From positions 4,818,501 through 4,882,500 of the forward strand of contig WPIO01000015.1 in assembly GCA_009760855.2 (NCBI GenBank): a DNA stretch of 64,000 nucleotides, in the 5' to 3' direction. The notes beneath the pieces were generated by a model that did no database searches, was not told where the DNA came from, and saw nothing but the letters and a program-made list of their open reading frames with translations. Origin of the DNA: Cristatella mucedo. Lineage: Eukaryota; Bryozoa; Phylactolaemata; Cristatellidae. Of the stretch, positions 11,725 through 22,429 are shown in pieces. Position 1 is the first letter of the stretch, and the number at the start of each line of letters is the position of its first letter. The position numbers and the translations under genes were made by a program.

Positions 11725-12212
11725 GAATGCATGACACGTCTGCAGGTGCATGTAGAGCAGCAGCCTTTCCGTTGCAGGTTTCAGAGAACTCCTACCTCCA
11801 CCCACCCCCACCCCCTATCCTGCAAAGCAACCAACCTGGCTGTGGCACTTCCCTGTTGCTGCCTTCCACCACGTAGCCTTCTCGGAAACCGACTAGTGCC
11901 TCTAGGATAGGCTGCACAGGGGCTACCGGACCAAAAGAGCAAAAGGCTCTGGACCTTGTTAGCCTGTTTACTATCGGCATCGGCTGTGTCATTGTGCTAG
12001 AATGGACCTAGTTTGATTTTGATGTGCCTAGTGACTATACTGGTGCAGCCTAACCTTGGCAGGCAAGCTCGGGGTGGGCTTTCGGAGTAAGCATCCATTT
12101 CTTGCGGATAGCGAGCAATTTCTTTTTAGATGTACAATTAGAAAGACTCTGACGAGGCTAGCTGGGGATTGAATCTTCTGCCTGCAGCACAGCTTTAGGC
12201 TCTACAAATTGG
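11725..12212. other. Unassigned spacer
   Basis: Nothing recognised; small minus-strand frames only. Confidence 0.4.
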
Positions 12213-12215
12213 GGG

Positions 12216-12775
12216 TAATAATAATAATACATTTGATTAAGCGCCCTCTGAGAACTAAATCTCTCTCTAGGCGCTAGACATTTGCTGCAAAGGAAACCCG
12301 ATCAAATGGCAAGTGGTCTCATGCTTGATAAACAAGCAACATGAATAACATGGTTAGGGGGTGACATGCACAGGGTCAGCATGCAAGTGTGGTTAGTGGC
12401 AGCCTGCACAGTGTCAGCATGCATAAGCACATCCAGGACGATTCACAGGGAACCAATAAAGGCTGTCATAAATAGGTGCGTTTGAAGTTCTTTTTAAATG
12501 TGGTTAAGTCAGGGGATGTCGTAACGTATGCAAGTCGGGGTGAGTTCCACGCTTTAGGAGCATACGAACTAAAAGCACGGTCTCCATAGGATTTGAGGTT
12601 TCTACGAGGTAATGGTAAACAGTTAGTTAGATTCCGAAAAGCGGGTGGAACGATGCTTGGCCTGATGGGGTATTATATCTGAAAGATAGGCTGGAGCCAA
12701 AGAATTAAGTGACCTCAAAGTGAGCGACAAAACCTTGAAGTCGATCTGTTGCTTGACTAGCTGCAGAGTGTTGCA
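12216..12775 (-). mobile_element. LINE-A 3' part of the interrupted minus copy
   Basis: An (AAT)n tail at 12216-12230 is followed by the complete reverse-oriented 3' UTR and the end of the RT frame up to CTTGACTAGCTGCAGAG. The same element resumes at 13222. A short deletion of the LADLHWLP region lies near 12760. Confidence 0.85.
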
Positions 12776-13216
12776 GGCCAAGCATCATACCACCCGCTTT
12801 TTGGAATCCAACAGTCTACCAATACCTTGTACAAAGCTCAAATCCTTTGGAGACCGTGCATTTAGTTCGTATGCTCCCAAAGCCTGAAACTCACTCCCGA
12901 CTTGCGTCACAACATCCCCTGACTTGACCACATTTAAAAAGATCTTGAAAACACCTATTTAGGACAGCATTTAATAGGTCCCTGTGATTCGTCGTTCATG
13001 TGCTTATGCCTGCTGACACTGTGCCTGCTGCCACTAACCACATTTGCATGCTGACCCTGTGCATGTCACCCCTAACCATGTTATTCATGTTGTTTATTAA
13101 GCATGATATTACTCACCATTCAATTGCATTTCCCTTTGCAGCAAATGTAAAGCTCCTAGAAAGAGATAGAGTTCTCTAAGGGCGCTTCATCAAGTGCATT
13201 ATTATTATTAATATTA
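12776..13216 (+). mobile_element. Nested LINE-A insertion, opposite orientation
   Basis: This 5'-truncated plus-strand LINE-A begins at the QAKHHTTRFLESNSL region and runs through the 3' UTR to an (ATT)n tail ending at 13216. It interrupts the minus LINE-A copy exactly between TTGCA at 12771-12775 and TTGCA at 13217-13221, which I read as a 5-bp target-site duplication. Confidence 0.85.
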
Positions 13217-13221
13217 TTGCA

Positions 13222-14850
13222 CCAGCTTTAAGCGCCTGATTGCACATGCCGGAAGCTCCAGCAAGCAGTGAGTTACAGAAGTCAGGGATGTCACAAATGC
13301 ATGGACCAACTTAGATGTGGCATCCTTATCTAAACAAGCCCGAATTTTTGCAATGTTATGCAGCTGAAAGTAGGCAGACTTGATTGTGGAGCTGATATGG
13401 TCGTCTAACAAAAGGTCACTTTGGAACATGACACCTAAATTTCGTGCAGATTCAACAGGAGATGGGCTGGCACAGCCAATTTCGAGCGTCAGCCTTTCCA
13501 ATTTCTCAGTCACACCTGGTTTGCACATAACTAGTAAGTTAGTTTTATTATCATTTAATTTAAGAAAATTTGCTGCCATCCATGTGCGGATGTCATCAAT
13601 ACATGCAGCAAGTGAGTTGAGAGAATTTTAGGTGCTCGAAGGGTGGGAGGGATCAAAGCAAAGGTACAAGTGAGTGTCATAAATAAATAATAAATAAATC
13701 CTAGCTGATTAAACAGCCTCTTTTTGTATAGCAACAGAAGAGCCTTTACGGCTACCACCACCGCTTGCAGTGGCGATAAAGAATCGCCCACCGCAGGAAT
13801 CGAACCCACGACATCGGGGCCGAGGTCGTGAAAGCAACCGCCTTACCTAAAGTGCCATCACGTCATCCGCATAGAAGTGAAAGCCAAGATTGTGCTTGGC
13901 AATCACACCGGCAAGAGGGAGAGTATAAACCGTGAAAAGAACCGGACCTAGCACGGAGCCCTGAGGTACCCCATATTTCAGAGATGCCTCGGATTATCTT
14001 TGTCCATTCACGTCAATACTCTGGAGTCTCCCACTGAGGTAGGACCTGAACCATTGCAGAGCAGTGCCAGTGATGCCCAGGTGAGATGAGAGGCGCTCAA
14101 GAAGAACTTGATGATCGATAGTATCAAATGCTGCCGAAAAATCGAACAACACAAGCAGAGACAGTCTACCCATGTCTGCATTCCTAAGTAGGTAGTTATA
14201 CACTGAAGCAATGCTGACTCTGTGGAATGATTGAATCTAAAGCCAGACTGGAACTTACGATCATGGTTTGAAGTTTCAATATATGAGTTCAGCTGGTCTG
14301 CCACGACACGTTCCAGTGTCTTTGATAGGAAAGGTAGAAGGTGGGCAGCAGTTGCTTGGTTAAGTTAAGTTCTCTTCGTCTAGTGTCGCTTTCTTGAGAA
14401 GTGGCCTGACTACAGCTTTTTTGAAAGGTGCTGGGACATGATCTGAGGCTAATGACATGTAATTGATGTTAGTTATGCATGACAGCAGCAGATCAATGCA
14501 ACGTACGAGCAGGACAGTGGGAATAGGGTCCAGAGGACTTGTTTCTTCGATTGGGATATGAACTTCAGGACGAGATCACTAGTGCTGCTTAAATGTAGAT
14601 ATCGAGGTGCAGCCAGGAATCGATGGACAGCATTCTAGGGGGGATGCTGCCATCGCAGGGATGAACTCCCTGATCTTGTCTATCTTATGGAAAAAGAATC
14701 GAGAGAAGCCATCAGCTAGATCATCACAAGGATCATCAGGTAAGGACCTAATCTAGGAGCAGTTGAGGAGATGGTCGATCGTTGACATCAGCATTTTTGG
14801 ATTGTGCCTGTGATTCAACAATGTTTTTATAGAAGCTAGACTTGGGTACC
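13222..14850 (-). mobile_element. LINE-A reverse transcriptase region, pseudogene, interrupted by SINE-2
   Basis: Continuing the copy whose tail is at 12216, the minus-strand frames carry MAANFLKLNDNKTNLLVMCK and VMFQSDLLLDDHISSTIKSA (13214-13579), the FDFSAAFDTIDHQVLLERL motif A with its catalytic Asp, and GSYLSGRLQSIDVNGQR-like sequence (13994-14203), then FQSGFRFNHSTESALL (14008-14304). The region of the PQGSVLGP and YADD motifs (about 13870-13990) contains the complement of FHFYADD. Frameshifts and the SINE-2 insertion at 13677-13861 disable it. It is truncated near 14850, so no endonuclease is present. Confidence 0.85.
13677..13861 (-). mobile_element. SINE-2 inserted in LINE-A
   Basis: In reverse orientation: an AAATAAATAAT tail, TATAGCAACAGAAGAGCC, CCACCGCTTGCAGTGGCGAT, the B box complement GAATCGAACCCACGAC, and the A-box side GCCTTACCTAAAGTGCC. 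GTCAT at 13676-13680 and 13862-13866 flank it, and removing the insert restores the LINE-A sequence seen uninterrupted at 34650-34700. Confidence 0.85.
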
Positions 14851-14854
14851 TGTT

Positions 14855-15055
14855 TCTTTTTGTGTGGCTTCTAAATAGGCTTCCGGGCGGCTTGTCAAAG
14901 ACACAGCTGCAAGCTCTCGAAAGATGCCATTTAATAACGTTTTTAGACTGGTTAAAGATCTCTTATGCGAAAAGCATACCCAGCAGGCCGAGTCGGATTC
15001 GATTTCCAGAAGAGGCTATCATTAATTTTAGAAGAGGCTACCTTATTTCTATGAA
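14855..15055. other. Unassigned spacer
   Basis: The 84-codon plus-strand frame at 14862-15116 runs into a LINE-A 3' UTR and is not a supported gene. Confidence 0.4.
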
Positions 15056-15059
15056 GTTT

Positions 15060-15283
15060 ATGTGCCTATGCATGCTGCCACTGTGCATGCTGCCACTAAC
15101 CATACTTGCACCCTGACCATGTGCATGTCACGCCTTACCATGTTTATTCTTGTTGTTTATTGAGCATGCTAGCACTAACCATTCGTCCGTGCTTTCTTTA
15201 CAGCAATTGTAGAGCGCCTAGAAAGAGATTGAGTTCACAGAGGGCACTTAATCAAATGTATTATTATTATTATTAGGGTGAAG
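15060..15283 (+). mobile_element. LINE-A 3' UTR, 5'-truncated
   Basis: Contains the CATGCTGCCACTAACCAT-type repeats, AGCGCCTAGAAAGAGATTGA and an (ATT)n tail at 15258-15278. Only the 3' UTR is present. Confidence 0.8.
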
Positions 15284-15454
15284 GTAAATGAATACCCCGG
15301 GCAGTTCAGCTGAACCGAGTAATTTTCAGGTCCGGCTCCTCAAGAGGCCAAGTGGGGTACTAAAAAGACAGTCCGTACTATACCTACTTTGCCACTCCTT
15401 TTTTTGAGTCGGTCTCTCGAGGTTGTGGTGGGTGTTATTTGCACTGCGTCTTCA

Positions 15455-15605
15455 CAGAGAAGGTAAGGTGATCACTCTTCACCATCCTGTCGTGGGCTTA
15501 AGTTCAGAAGTGGGCAATTCCTTATCAGCCACAGTAAGCAGTGGTGAAGGCCGTAAAGGTTCTTCTGATGCTTTATAAATAAGGACGTTAAAACAATCTA
15601 CGCTT
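15455..15605 (+). mobile_element. SINE-2 copy, diverged
   Basis: GTCGTGGGCTTAAGTTC at 15491-15507 resembles the SINE-2 B box; downstream are GCAGTGGTGAAGGCCGTAAA, GGTTCTTCTG and a relic of the TATACAAAAAGAGGCT end. The head is poorly conserved. Confidence 0.6.
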
Positions 15606-15609
15606 TACT

Positions 15610-16545
15610 TTAATAATAACATTAACACAATTGTATAGCACCTTCAGTGAAAATCTCTATTGATTTTGTATATGCTGTGAATGAAGCATGATCGATGGTT
15701 AGTGGTAGGTAGCATGTTCAACGTCAACAAGCATAACATAGTTAGTGGTGACATGCACATGGTTAACATGCAAATATGATTAGTGGCAGCATGTGCAGTG
15801 TCAGCACGAATAAGCACAGCAAGGACGAACGGATCAGACGGCCGACTAAAAGCTGTGATAAATATATGCATTTTTAGTTTTTTTTTTAATGTGGGCAAAT
15901 CAGGAGCTGTCGTAAGGCAGGTCGGGAGTGAGTTCCAAGTTTTGGGAGCACATGAACTAAAGGCATGGTCTCCAAAGGATTTGAGGCTTGTACGAGATAT
16001 AGATAAACAATTAGATTCCAAAAAGCAGCCGGTACGATGCCTAGCCAGGTGTGGGAGTAGATCTGATAGGTAGGCTGGAGCCAGAGAATGAAGGGATCTA
16101 AAAGTGAGCGACAGAACCTTGAAGTCAATGTGTTGCTTGATTGGGAGCCATTGCAGATCGGCGAGAGTGGTGTAATATGGCAACTGTGCCACTTACAACA
16201 GACAAGCCTAGCTGCAGGGTTTTGCACCGGCTGTAAGTGCCTGATTGCACAGGCTGGTTGACCAGCAAGCAAGGAGATACAGAAGTCGAGACGGGATGTC
16301 AAAAATGCCTGGACCTATTTGCATGTGGTATCCCTGTTTAGGCAGCCTGGATTTTAGCAATGTTATGTAGCTGAGTAGGCAAACTTGTCTGTGTAGCTGA
16401 TTTGGTCGTCTGGTGAAAGGTCACTCTGGTCAACAGGACACTTCGATTTCGTGCATATGCTGGCAGAGCCGATTTCGAGTTAGGATTTCCAATTTCCTAG
16501 TCACACTTGGTTGCCCATAGCAAGCTGGTCGCATCGTAGTATCCT
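15610..16545 (-). mobile_element. LINE-A copy, RT C-terminus plus 3' UTR
   Basis: An imperfect AAT tail at 15612-15630 precedes a divergent 3' UTR. The minus frame 15644-16192 encodes [59 protein letters not shown] and LPTLKKKLKMHIF. Frames further upstream (15886-16302) carry TSRLDFCISLLAGQPACAIR. It is a subfamily variant with frameshifts, truncated near 16545. Confidence 0.85.
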
Positions 16546-16549
16546 ATTA

Positions 16550-17230
16550 AGGTCCTTCAGGAACCCTCCCCTCTGCCAGCATACAGCACTTATTATAGAA
16601 ATCAGCTCAACAGGCTGCTAAACTGTTGCAAGATTCGGTCCATTCGCTGTTACAAGCTGCATATAGATCTTAAAAATGAGCATGATATACCAGATAATTA
16701 ACATGTTTTCTTTCCAGTAATTAATACTCGGAAAGTGTTCTTTTGGAGAAAGCATTCTTTTGGAATGTGACACATATGTTAACCGATTATCATTATAATT
16801 CGAGTTTATAAAATTCCAAGAGTGCTGCACTCACCATTCATCTACTTGACCAGTCGTGAGCAGTCACCCAGGGCCTGTGCTTGGCACGGTTGCCGATGGA
16901 GGGGGTGTGGAAGGAATAATCATGAATGGGCTTCATTGTCTTTGGCCACCAAGCCACACACCCTGTACCGTGCCACTTGGGCAGCATCAATCGAGCACCT
17001 ATCGGTAATCGACCGTGTGCTGGAGCAACACGGGCCCCACACTGAAGCAAGCCCGACCCACAATGGCCCATATGCAGTGAGTATCAGCCACACAATGGCC
17101 AACATACCATGACTGGCAGAGCAGAAAGTCCCCAGTCGAACGCCCGGGAGTTCTGGGCTCTGCGTGGGCATCTGAGAGTCAGGAGGTAGCTAAACCAAGA
17201 ACTAGGACATACTTAGTGGGCAAGGAATGC
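16550..17230. other. Unassigned spacer
   Basis: The 96-codon frames near 16822-17112 are open on both strands and have no recognised motif. Confidence 0.4.
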
Positions 17231-17232
17231 AA

Positions 17233-17246
17233 CCCCCCCCCCCCCC
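17233..17246. repeat. C14 homopolymer
   Basis: Fourteen consecutive C residues at the 5' truncation border of a SINE-2 fragment. Confidence 0.9.
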
Positions 17247-17325
17247 GATGGCCGTTTAGGCTTGCTCTTCTTCTGCTATGCAAAATGAGGCTACTATATC
17301 AGCTAATATTTATTCAAGCTACAAG
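17247..17325 (+). mobile_element. SINE-2 body fragment
   Basis: GATGGCCGTTTAGGCTTGC, CTTCTGCTATGCAAAATGAG and CAGCTAATATTTATT match the SINE-2 body and end (compare 51055-51115). The head is missing and is replaced by the C14 run. Confidence 0.65.
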
Positions 17326-17329
17326 CGTC

Positions 17330-17574
17330 TACAGAGAGGTCATTGGAAAAACAAAAGCTAGCAATAAGTACCGACCGCACAAGCCAGCACAAACTGGCAG
17401 GTTGCCAGCGACTTTTATGTAACTCATTTATGAGGCAAGGCAACGGGAGGGTTTGGCGCCAGCTGTTACGCCCCACCCTTTTCCTTCGCCGACTTGAGAT
17501 AGTGCAAGACCAGATATTCTCGGGCAGGGAGAGTGGAATGATAAAACTGGTTTCACTGGTAAACTAACGTTCAT
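17330..17574. other. Unassigned spacer
   Basis: Nothing recognised. Confidence 0.35.
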
Positions 17575-18080
17575 TTCTAATATTATTCTCAATAGAGAAC
17601 TCATATGAAGCACCCCCAGATAACCAGATCTCTTTGAATGGACTTCACAGGCTATAATAATATTAATAATGATTACATTCGTAAAGACCCCCGAGGATAA
17701 AAAAAAAATCTCTTTCTAGGCACTTTATGTGCTGTAAACGAAGAATGTCAAATTGCTCAATGATAACATGAAAAGTGTTAGTACTAAAAAGCATGTAAAA
17801 GGACGATTCACAAGACCTGCAAATGCTGTGAGGAAAAGTGCATTTCAGCTTTTAATTTTCATCAAGTCAGGAAATGCCATGACGTCAGTCGGTGACGAGT
17901 TCCAAGCTTTGAAAGCACAAACTCACGGTCTCCAAAGCATTTCCGGTTGGTTCGAGGCACTGCTAAACGACTTGAGTCAGAAGAGCTGGTGATACGATGC
18001 CTAGCCTGACCAGGTAGGCTGGAGGGACGAAGCATATCAAGCAACGAGCTTAGACCTTGACAAAAAGGTCAACGGAGCTG
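17575..18080 (-). mobile_element. Two adjacent LINE-A 3' ends in the same orientation
   Basis: A short tail piece (about 17575-17655, AGATCTCTTTGAATGG type) is directly followed by a second AT-rich tail (17656-17690) and a longer diverged LINE-A 3' end to about 18080, with GAGTTCCAAGCTTTGAAAGC and TAGCCTGACCAGGTAGGCTG landmarks. Confidence 0.65.
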
Positions 18081-18084
18081 AGAT

Positions 18085-19780
18085 GAGGCTCGAGAGGATG
18101 ATGATGCCACCAGATGCCTAGTGCGATGGCTCGGAGGAGGAGGAGAGAGGAGCAGCTGCCTGCTTAATTAACAGCAAACCTAGCTAGCACAGGGCATGAG
18201 GGCAGCAGCAACGCCCTCATGCGCCGCCGCCGGAAAAACCCCCTGCCCTAAAAAAATACCCCCCCCCAGTACAAGTCAACGTCATTGTCAGAGTAAGTAT
18301 GACAGGATTATTATCGAAACAGTGATCTCCAGGCATAGAACCGCAAAATGGAGGCAGAATAGCCACCACACTTTGCTAGTTTACACAACAAGTTATCTAC
18401 AGAAGTCGACCGACGTGGCCGGAGCAACAACGGCCGGTGCCGAATAAACTTGCCAGAAACTAGCAAAGCATGATTGGCAACGTAAGTCCATGTTACACAA
18501 GACTGTGCTCAGAAGTAGGCTAGTCCACCACAGCTGCCACACAGACTCGGAAAACGAAGGCGACTCCCGGTAGGAGAGGCAATTTCTTCCAGCTGCGTAC
18601 TTGCCAGCCACCGACAAGCTGCTGTGGCAGGAAGCAGGAAGGCGAGCATTCTTGCCGCGAGCCTTCCTTAGCATCTGGCTGCTAAGGAAGCAGATGGCAG
18701 AGCGCGAGCCTCAGCAAGCCCCGATGGTCCTCATCTGAGAGATCATCAGTCAGCTGCTCACTGGCCCCTGGACTTCCAGACTGAGCCCAGCGAAGCGGCT
18801 TCTGGCCTCGGCCAGCCCCTGCCTATGACTGGTCAGGCCTCGTCATGGAAAACGTCACCCTTACCTGCACACACCCCTACGATCTCACATGGGTACACTG
18901 AGCCACAACATATTAGTTATGAACCCCTAGCTACGGCTTAGATACTGTCTGGGGCCCACCCATGTCTCTCGCAGGATACGGTAAGCTGCATGTGTTCCTG
19001 GTGACACTAACACTGCAGGGCAGTCGTTGCTATTCGAATCATCCCATCCTGGAGTCGGGGGGGGGGGATACAGACTGAGTACTATTCGAGCGAGACACTT
19101 GGTATTAATCATCTCATCCGGGGACGGAGGCTAATTACATCCGGCTTCATGGGGAAACACCCTAAACAAGGCCTGAGTCCAATTGTATGAGCTGACACCA
19201 GTGACCTGCACTAAATTCCCTGCTGGCATTCAGTTCCTGGTTAGCCAGCACCAGCTGCTAGCAGCTGCAACATTCCTCTGGTCCAGAGTAACATTTCGCC
19301 GGTCTCAAGAGAGTTGGACACGGTGCCCTCTCTTGCTTTCTCTCTCTGGCACCATCTCTTACGGGGTTGCCCGACTCTCCTCGGCAACTAAATGCGGCCG
19401 ACACATTGTGCTGGGAGCTCACATCTCCTGCCGATGACCGATGCACCAGCTCCTCGAGGCCGATTAGCATTCATGCAACCAAAGCTCCAAAAGCCAAAGT
19501 CCAGATGATCTAGCACCCGACCTACACCCAGCAGTCTGCCGTGCTACAGTTCGACCTCCTGCCCCATCCCTGTAGTCACACCCACCCGTGGTGCAGAGGA
19601 GCAGTTTGAGGTGGGAGACGGTGGCCTGAGGCTGAGCAGCCAGCAGGCCCCACCCTCTTGACAACTCAACTCATAGTGGCTCCCCCTTCCCTCGAATAAC
19701 TCGCTGGGCCTCCTTCTGTCGTCACACGTCGTCTGCCGAGCACTGGTAGGCTAGAGAGGCATGGCTGCCGGTACACCCAC
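18085..19780. other. Unassigned spacer
   Basis: No gene is supported. It holds a C9 run (18259-18267) and a G11 run (19057-19067). Frames up to 93 codons occur on both strands without motifs. Confidence 0.4.
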
Positions 19781-19782
19781 AC

Positions 19783-19848
19783 CGGATTGAGATTCAGTCC
19801 TCTGAGAGCTCTAAACAAATGTATTATAATTTTTATTATTATTATTAC
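19783..19848 (+). mobile_element. LINE-A/SINE-1 tail fragment
   Basis: ATTCAGTCCTCTGAGAGCTC, AAACAAATGTATTATAA and an (ATT)n tail. Only the shared tail is present. Confidence 0.55.
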
Positions 19849-19849
19849 A

Positions 19850-21525
19850 CATCTTAACTACGAAAGTCTAACAGAGTTCCTTCGTCCTTAATCGAACGTT
19901 CCTATGGCAACGAAATACAAGTTGAAGCTCGTGTGTCAAATCGTGTGTTAAATCTCCCGACTTCCGAGTGTTGACTCTTTGCCGAAGGTGAGAAAACGTT
20001 GACCACTTTCAAACTGTTCGGCTCGATTATCACTAGAATGCAAGATATATGCTCAAATGTAATGTGTATCACATATGTATCACATATATTAAAAAAGTTG
20101 CCCAGACGATTTTACGTCCACATTAAAGAGGCACTTAGCCCACCCAGGCAGTGATGCCAACAATAGCAGGCCGAGTGGCAAGTCTGCCGCCGACTGATGC
20201 CGCCGCCGCACACCAGGCCGGTACCATACACAGCAGAAGCTGTTGTGAAATGCCACTTACCACAGGCCCTGGCTGAAGACGATAGCAAAGAATACCAGAA
20301 GTCAAACACGTGTCCAACTCGCACAGCAGCCACAAGCTAGCCAGCTAGTGAAGCTGGCAGAACTGTCCAGGCGGACGGCGAAGCAAGACGGCTTCGTGGG
20401 ATGACTAGAGGCATACACAGGGCGTTCGCTCTGGCACTCGGGCGAAAAGGGGGCGGCAGCAGTGCGTGGTTGTGCGGAGCTCGTAGAGCGCGGAAGCCGC
20501 CAGGCTTGGTATCTGCTGAACGAGTCGCAGTTTCGGACCAGGCGGCTCGAAGCCGCCGCTGCTCATCATCGTGCTGCGCCGCACAGTACTCGGTCCTGTA
20601 TGCACATGCTCACTCCTCGGGGTCGTGTCTAGCTACCTGCGGCTAAGCAAACAGGGACCAGCCGTGTAAACACGGAACCATTAACCATCGAGACCCCCGG
20701 CCGGGCTGTGCGCGCTCGTCACGGCAGTCAGCCGGAACTGCACACTTGTGTATATGCAGTTGCCCCTGGTGACTATAGTCTCCGGCTGACCAAGACGGTT
20801 ATTGATCACGATAGCCGAGAGGCTGCGGTCATGGCCACGAAGCCCACTGCTCCGACCACAGCCGTCCAAAGCAGGCCCTTCCTGATGCCGTCTTCGAGAG
20901 CGGTCGGAGAAGGAAAGTGGTCCACGAAGGCATCCTGCCAAACGATAACGGTGCACTGCCTGACTAAGGATAACACCGGATGCACTCATGCACGCGTGCG
21001 CACACACCACACATGGTTGACTGCGAGCGACGGCAGTGATGCATTGAACCAAAATGGGAATGTATGACTGTCCTATGGGGCTAAAAGCAGTAGCCAGCTC
21101 TCCTCCGGGCCGCAGACGCACTGCCCCGAACAGGTTAGCCATGCAAGTGGTCGGGGCAGAGCAGCAAATGCAACTGAAGCACGATCCGTGTCCAGCAGAA
21201 CCCACCCCCACATCGCGTTCCACAAGACGAGTCCAGGGCAGCCACAACAACACGAGCGCGACAATGCATACAACTCTACCAGCCAGCAGTCCACAGTATC
21301 CACCGCCGTGCTCATGCAGACCACCTTCAACCAGCTTGAATGTGTCTACAGTTCGGCCAGCAATAAACGCCTGTCTGGTGTCTCGTGCTGCGATTTATCT
21401 CATCTTAATCTCGGCTACCCTACTTCTATCCTACCAACCATACTTACCTATCCTCTACCTCTTCCGTCTTAGCCTCTTTCCTTGACTCTTCAATGAGCAC
21501 ATAACCCGCAAGTTATTTCATAATT
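19850..21525. other. Unassigned region downstream of the Bcl-2 exon
   Basis: This is where the missing 3' exon(s) of the minus-strand Bcl-2 gene could lie. I searched the open frames by eye for an acceptor followed by an Asp/Gly-rich BH2 remainder and a hydrophobic anchor, and found no convincing candidate. Frames of 119-190 codons at 20681-21485 overlap on both strands and are unrecognised. Confidence 0.35.
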
Positions 21526-21529
21526 TGTC

Positions 21530-21780
21530 GTGATTTCCCCCCTCTCGCTTTCGCTCCCTCGCTCTTTTTCTCTCTAGTTTCATCTCCTTATCCAGCTCTC
21601 GAATTCTTCCGTCATTTTCATTCATTCTCCAGCCCTCTCTCTCTCTCTCTCTCCCTCGATCTTGTATTCTCCAGCCCTATCTCTCCCCCACCTTATTTTG
21701 CTTATCTCTTATCTGTCACGCTCTTTCGATTTCTCCGCTCCTTTTCTCTTCACCACTTTTCCTTCCTCTCTCCCTACGAT
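21530..21780. repeat. Pyrimidine-rich (CT)n region
   Basis: The plus strand is dominated by CT/TC with short (CT)n runs such as 21638-21652. It lies in what should be the first intron (minus strand) of the Bcl-2 gene. Confidence 0.6.
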
Positions 21781-21930
21781 GGTCACCCGAGAACGCTAAG
21801 CCGCCGGCCAAGCGCGAGGGTCGCGGACGCATGGGGCACCATCGCCGGGATCTCCGCGGTGGATGGCTGCGGCCTCTCGCTCTTTAAGCGGCGCGTCGCT
21901 CAAGCGGCAGCGCTCGCGCGGCGCCTCCTC

Positions 21931-21937
21931 ACTCACC
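21931..21937 (-). promoter_or_regulatory. Splice donor after the BH2 tryptophan
   Basis: On the minus strand the exon end G is followed by GTGAGT, a full consensus donor, in phase 0 right after the Trp codon of GDW. The position matches the conserved family intron. Confidence 0.75.
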
Positions 21938-22428
21938 CAGTCGCCGAGCTGCTCGATCTTTCCGCCCAACCTCTTCTCCACGTAATGGCCGACCGCGTCA
22001 GCCAGAGCGTCGTCGCCGAGCATGTCCTCGTCGCGCCGCTGCTGCACTACGCGCACTAGCAGCGCGTAGATGGAGCAGACGCGGCCCCAGTTATAGACGC
22101 CGTCCTCGAACATCTCATCGATTATCTTGGTGAGCACGACCGGAGTCGACGCGTCGCTCCAGTTGTCGCTCGACGCTTTCAGCTTCCTGACCATGCTGGT
22201 GAACACGATCTCGTGCCTTGCCAGAAGATCGTCCACGACCCTCTTCATCGTCTGCACGTACTTGGAGTTCCATCTGGGCTCCCGGCCGCAGGCGTAGTCC
22301 ACCATGGCGCGCGCAAGCCTCACGGCCTCGTTCTCCACCCGCCGGCGAGCGGGCTCCGATTTGCCCTTGTAATTCGGCCATCGGACGCCGTAGTTCTCTC
22401 CGGGCACTATCATTCCGACGGCGTCCAT
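21937..22428 (-). CDS. Bcl-2 family protein (Mcl-1-like), first coding exon, partial
   Basis: This exon encodes 164 residues of a multidomain regulator of mitochondrial apoptosis. BH1 is unmistakable: FEDGVYNWGRVCSIYALL at residues 107-124, with the NWGR signature at 113-116. The BH3-like helix is TMKRVVDDLLARH (60-72), where the usual Gly before the Asp is Val; the following MVRKL resembles Mcl-1. A BH4-like helix precedes it (ARAMVDYACG, 39-48). The BH2 start EQLGDW closes the exon. The start ATG has a good Kozak context (A at -3, G at +4). The open frame runs on to 21796, but TGG is directly followed by GTGAGT (donor at 21936-21935), and an intron after the BH2 Trp is known for this family. 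The last 46 residues of the long frame are therefore probably intron. Exon 2 with the tail anchor is not identified. Pro-survival versus pro-death role cannot be decided from this exon. Confidence 0.88.
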
Positions 22429-22429
22429 C

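Noticed and set aside
20681-21485. Frames of 119-190 codons below the Bcl-2 exon
   Set aside because: Opposite-strand shadows without motifs; none offers an acceptor followed by a BH2 remainder and anchor.
21796-21936. 46-residue C-terminal extension of the Bcl-2 protein
   Set aside because: It follows a consensus donor at the conserved intron position and has no anchor or BH2 continuation, so it is most likely intron.
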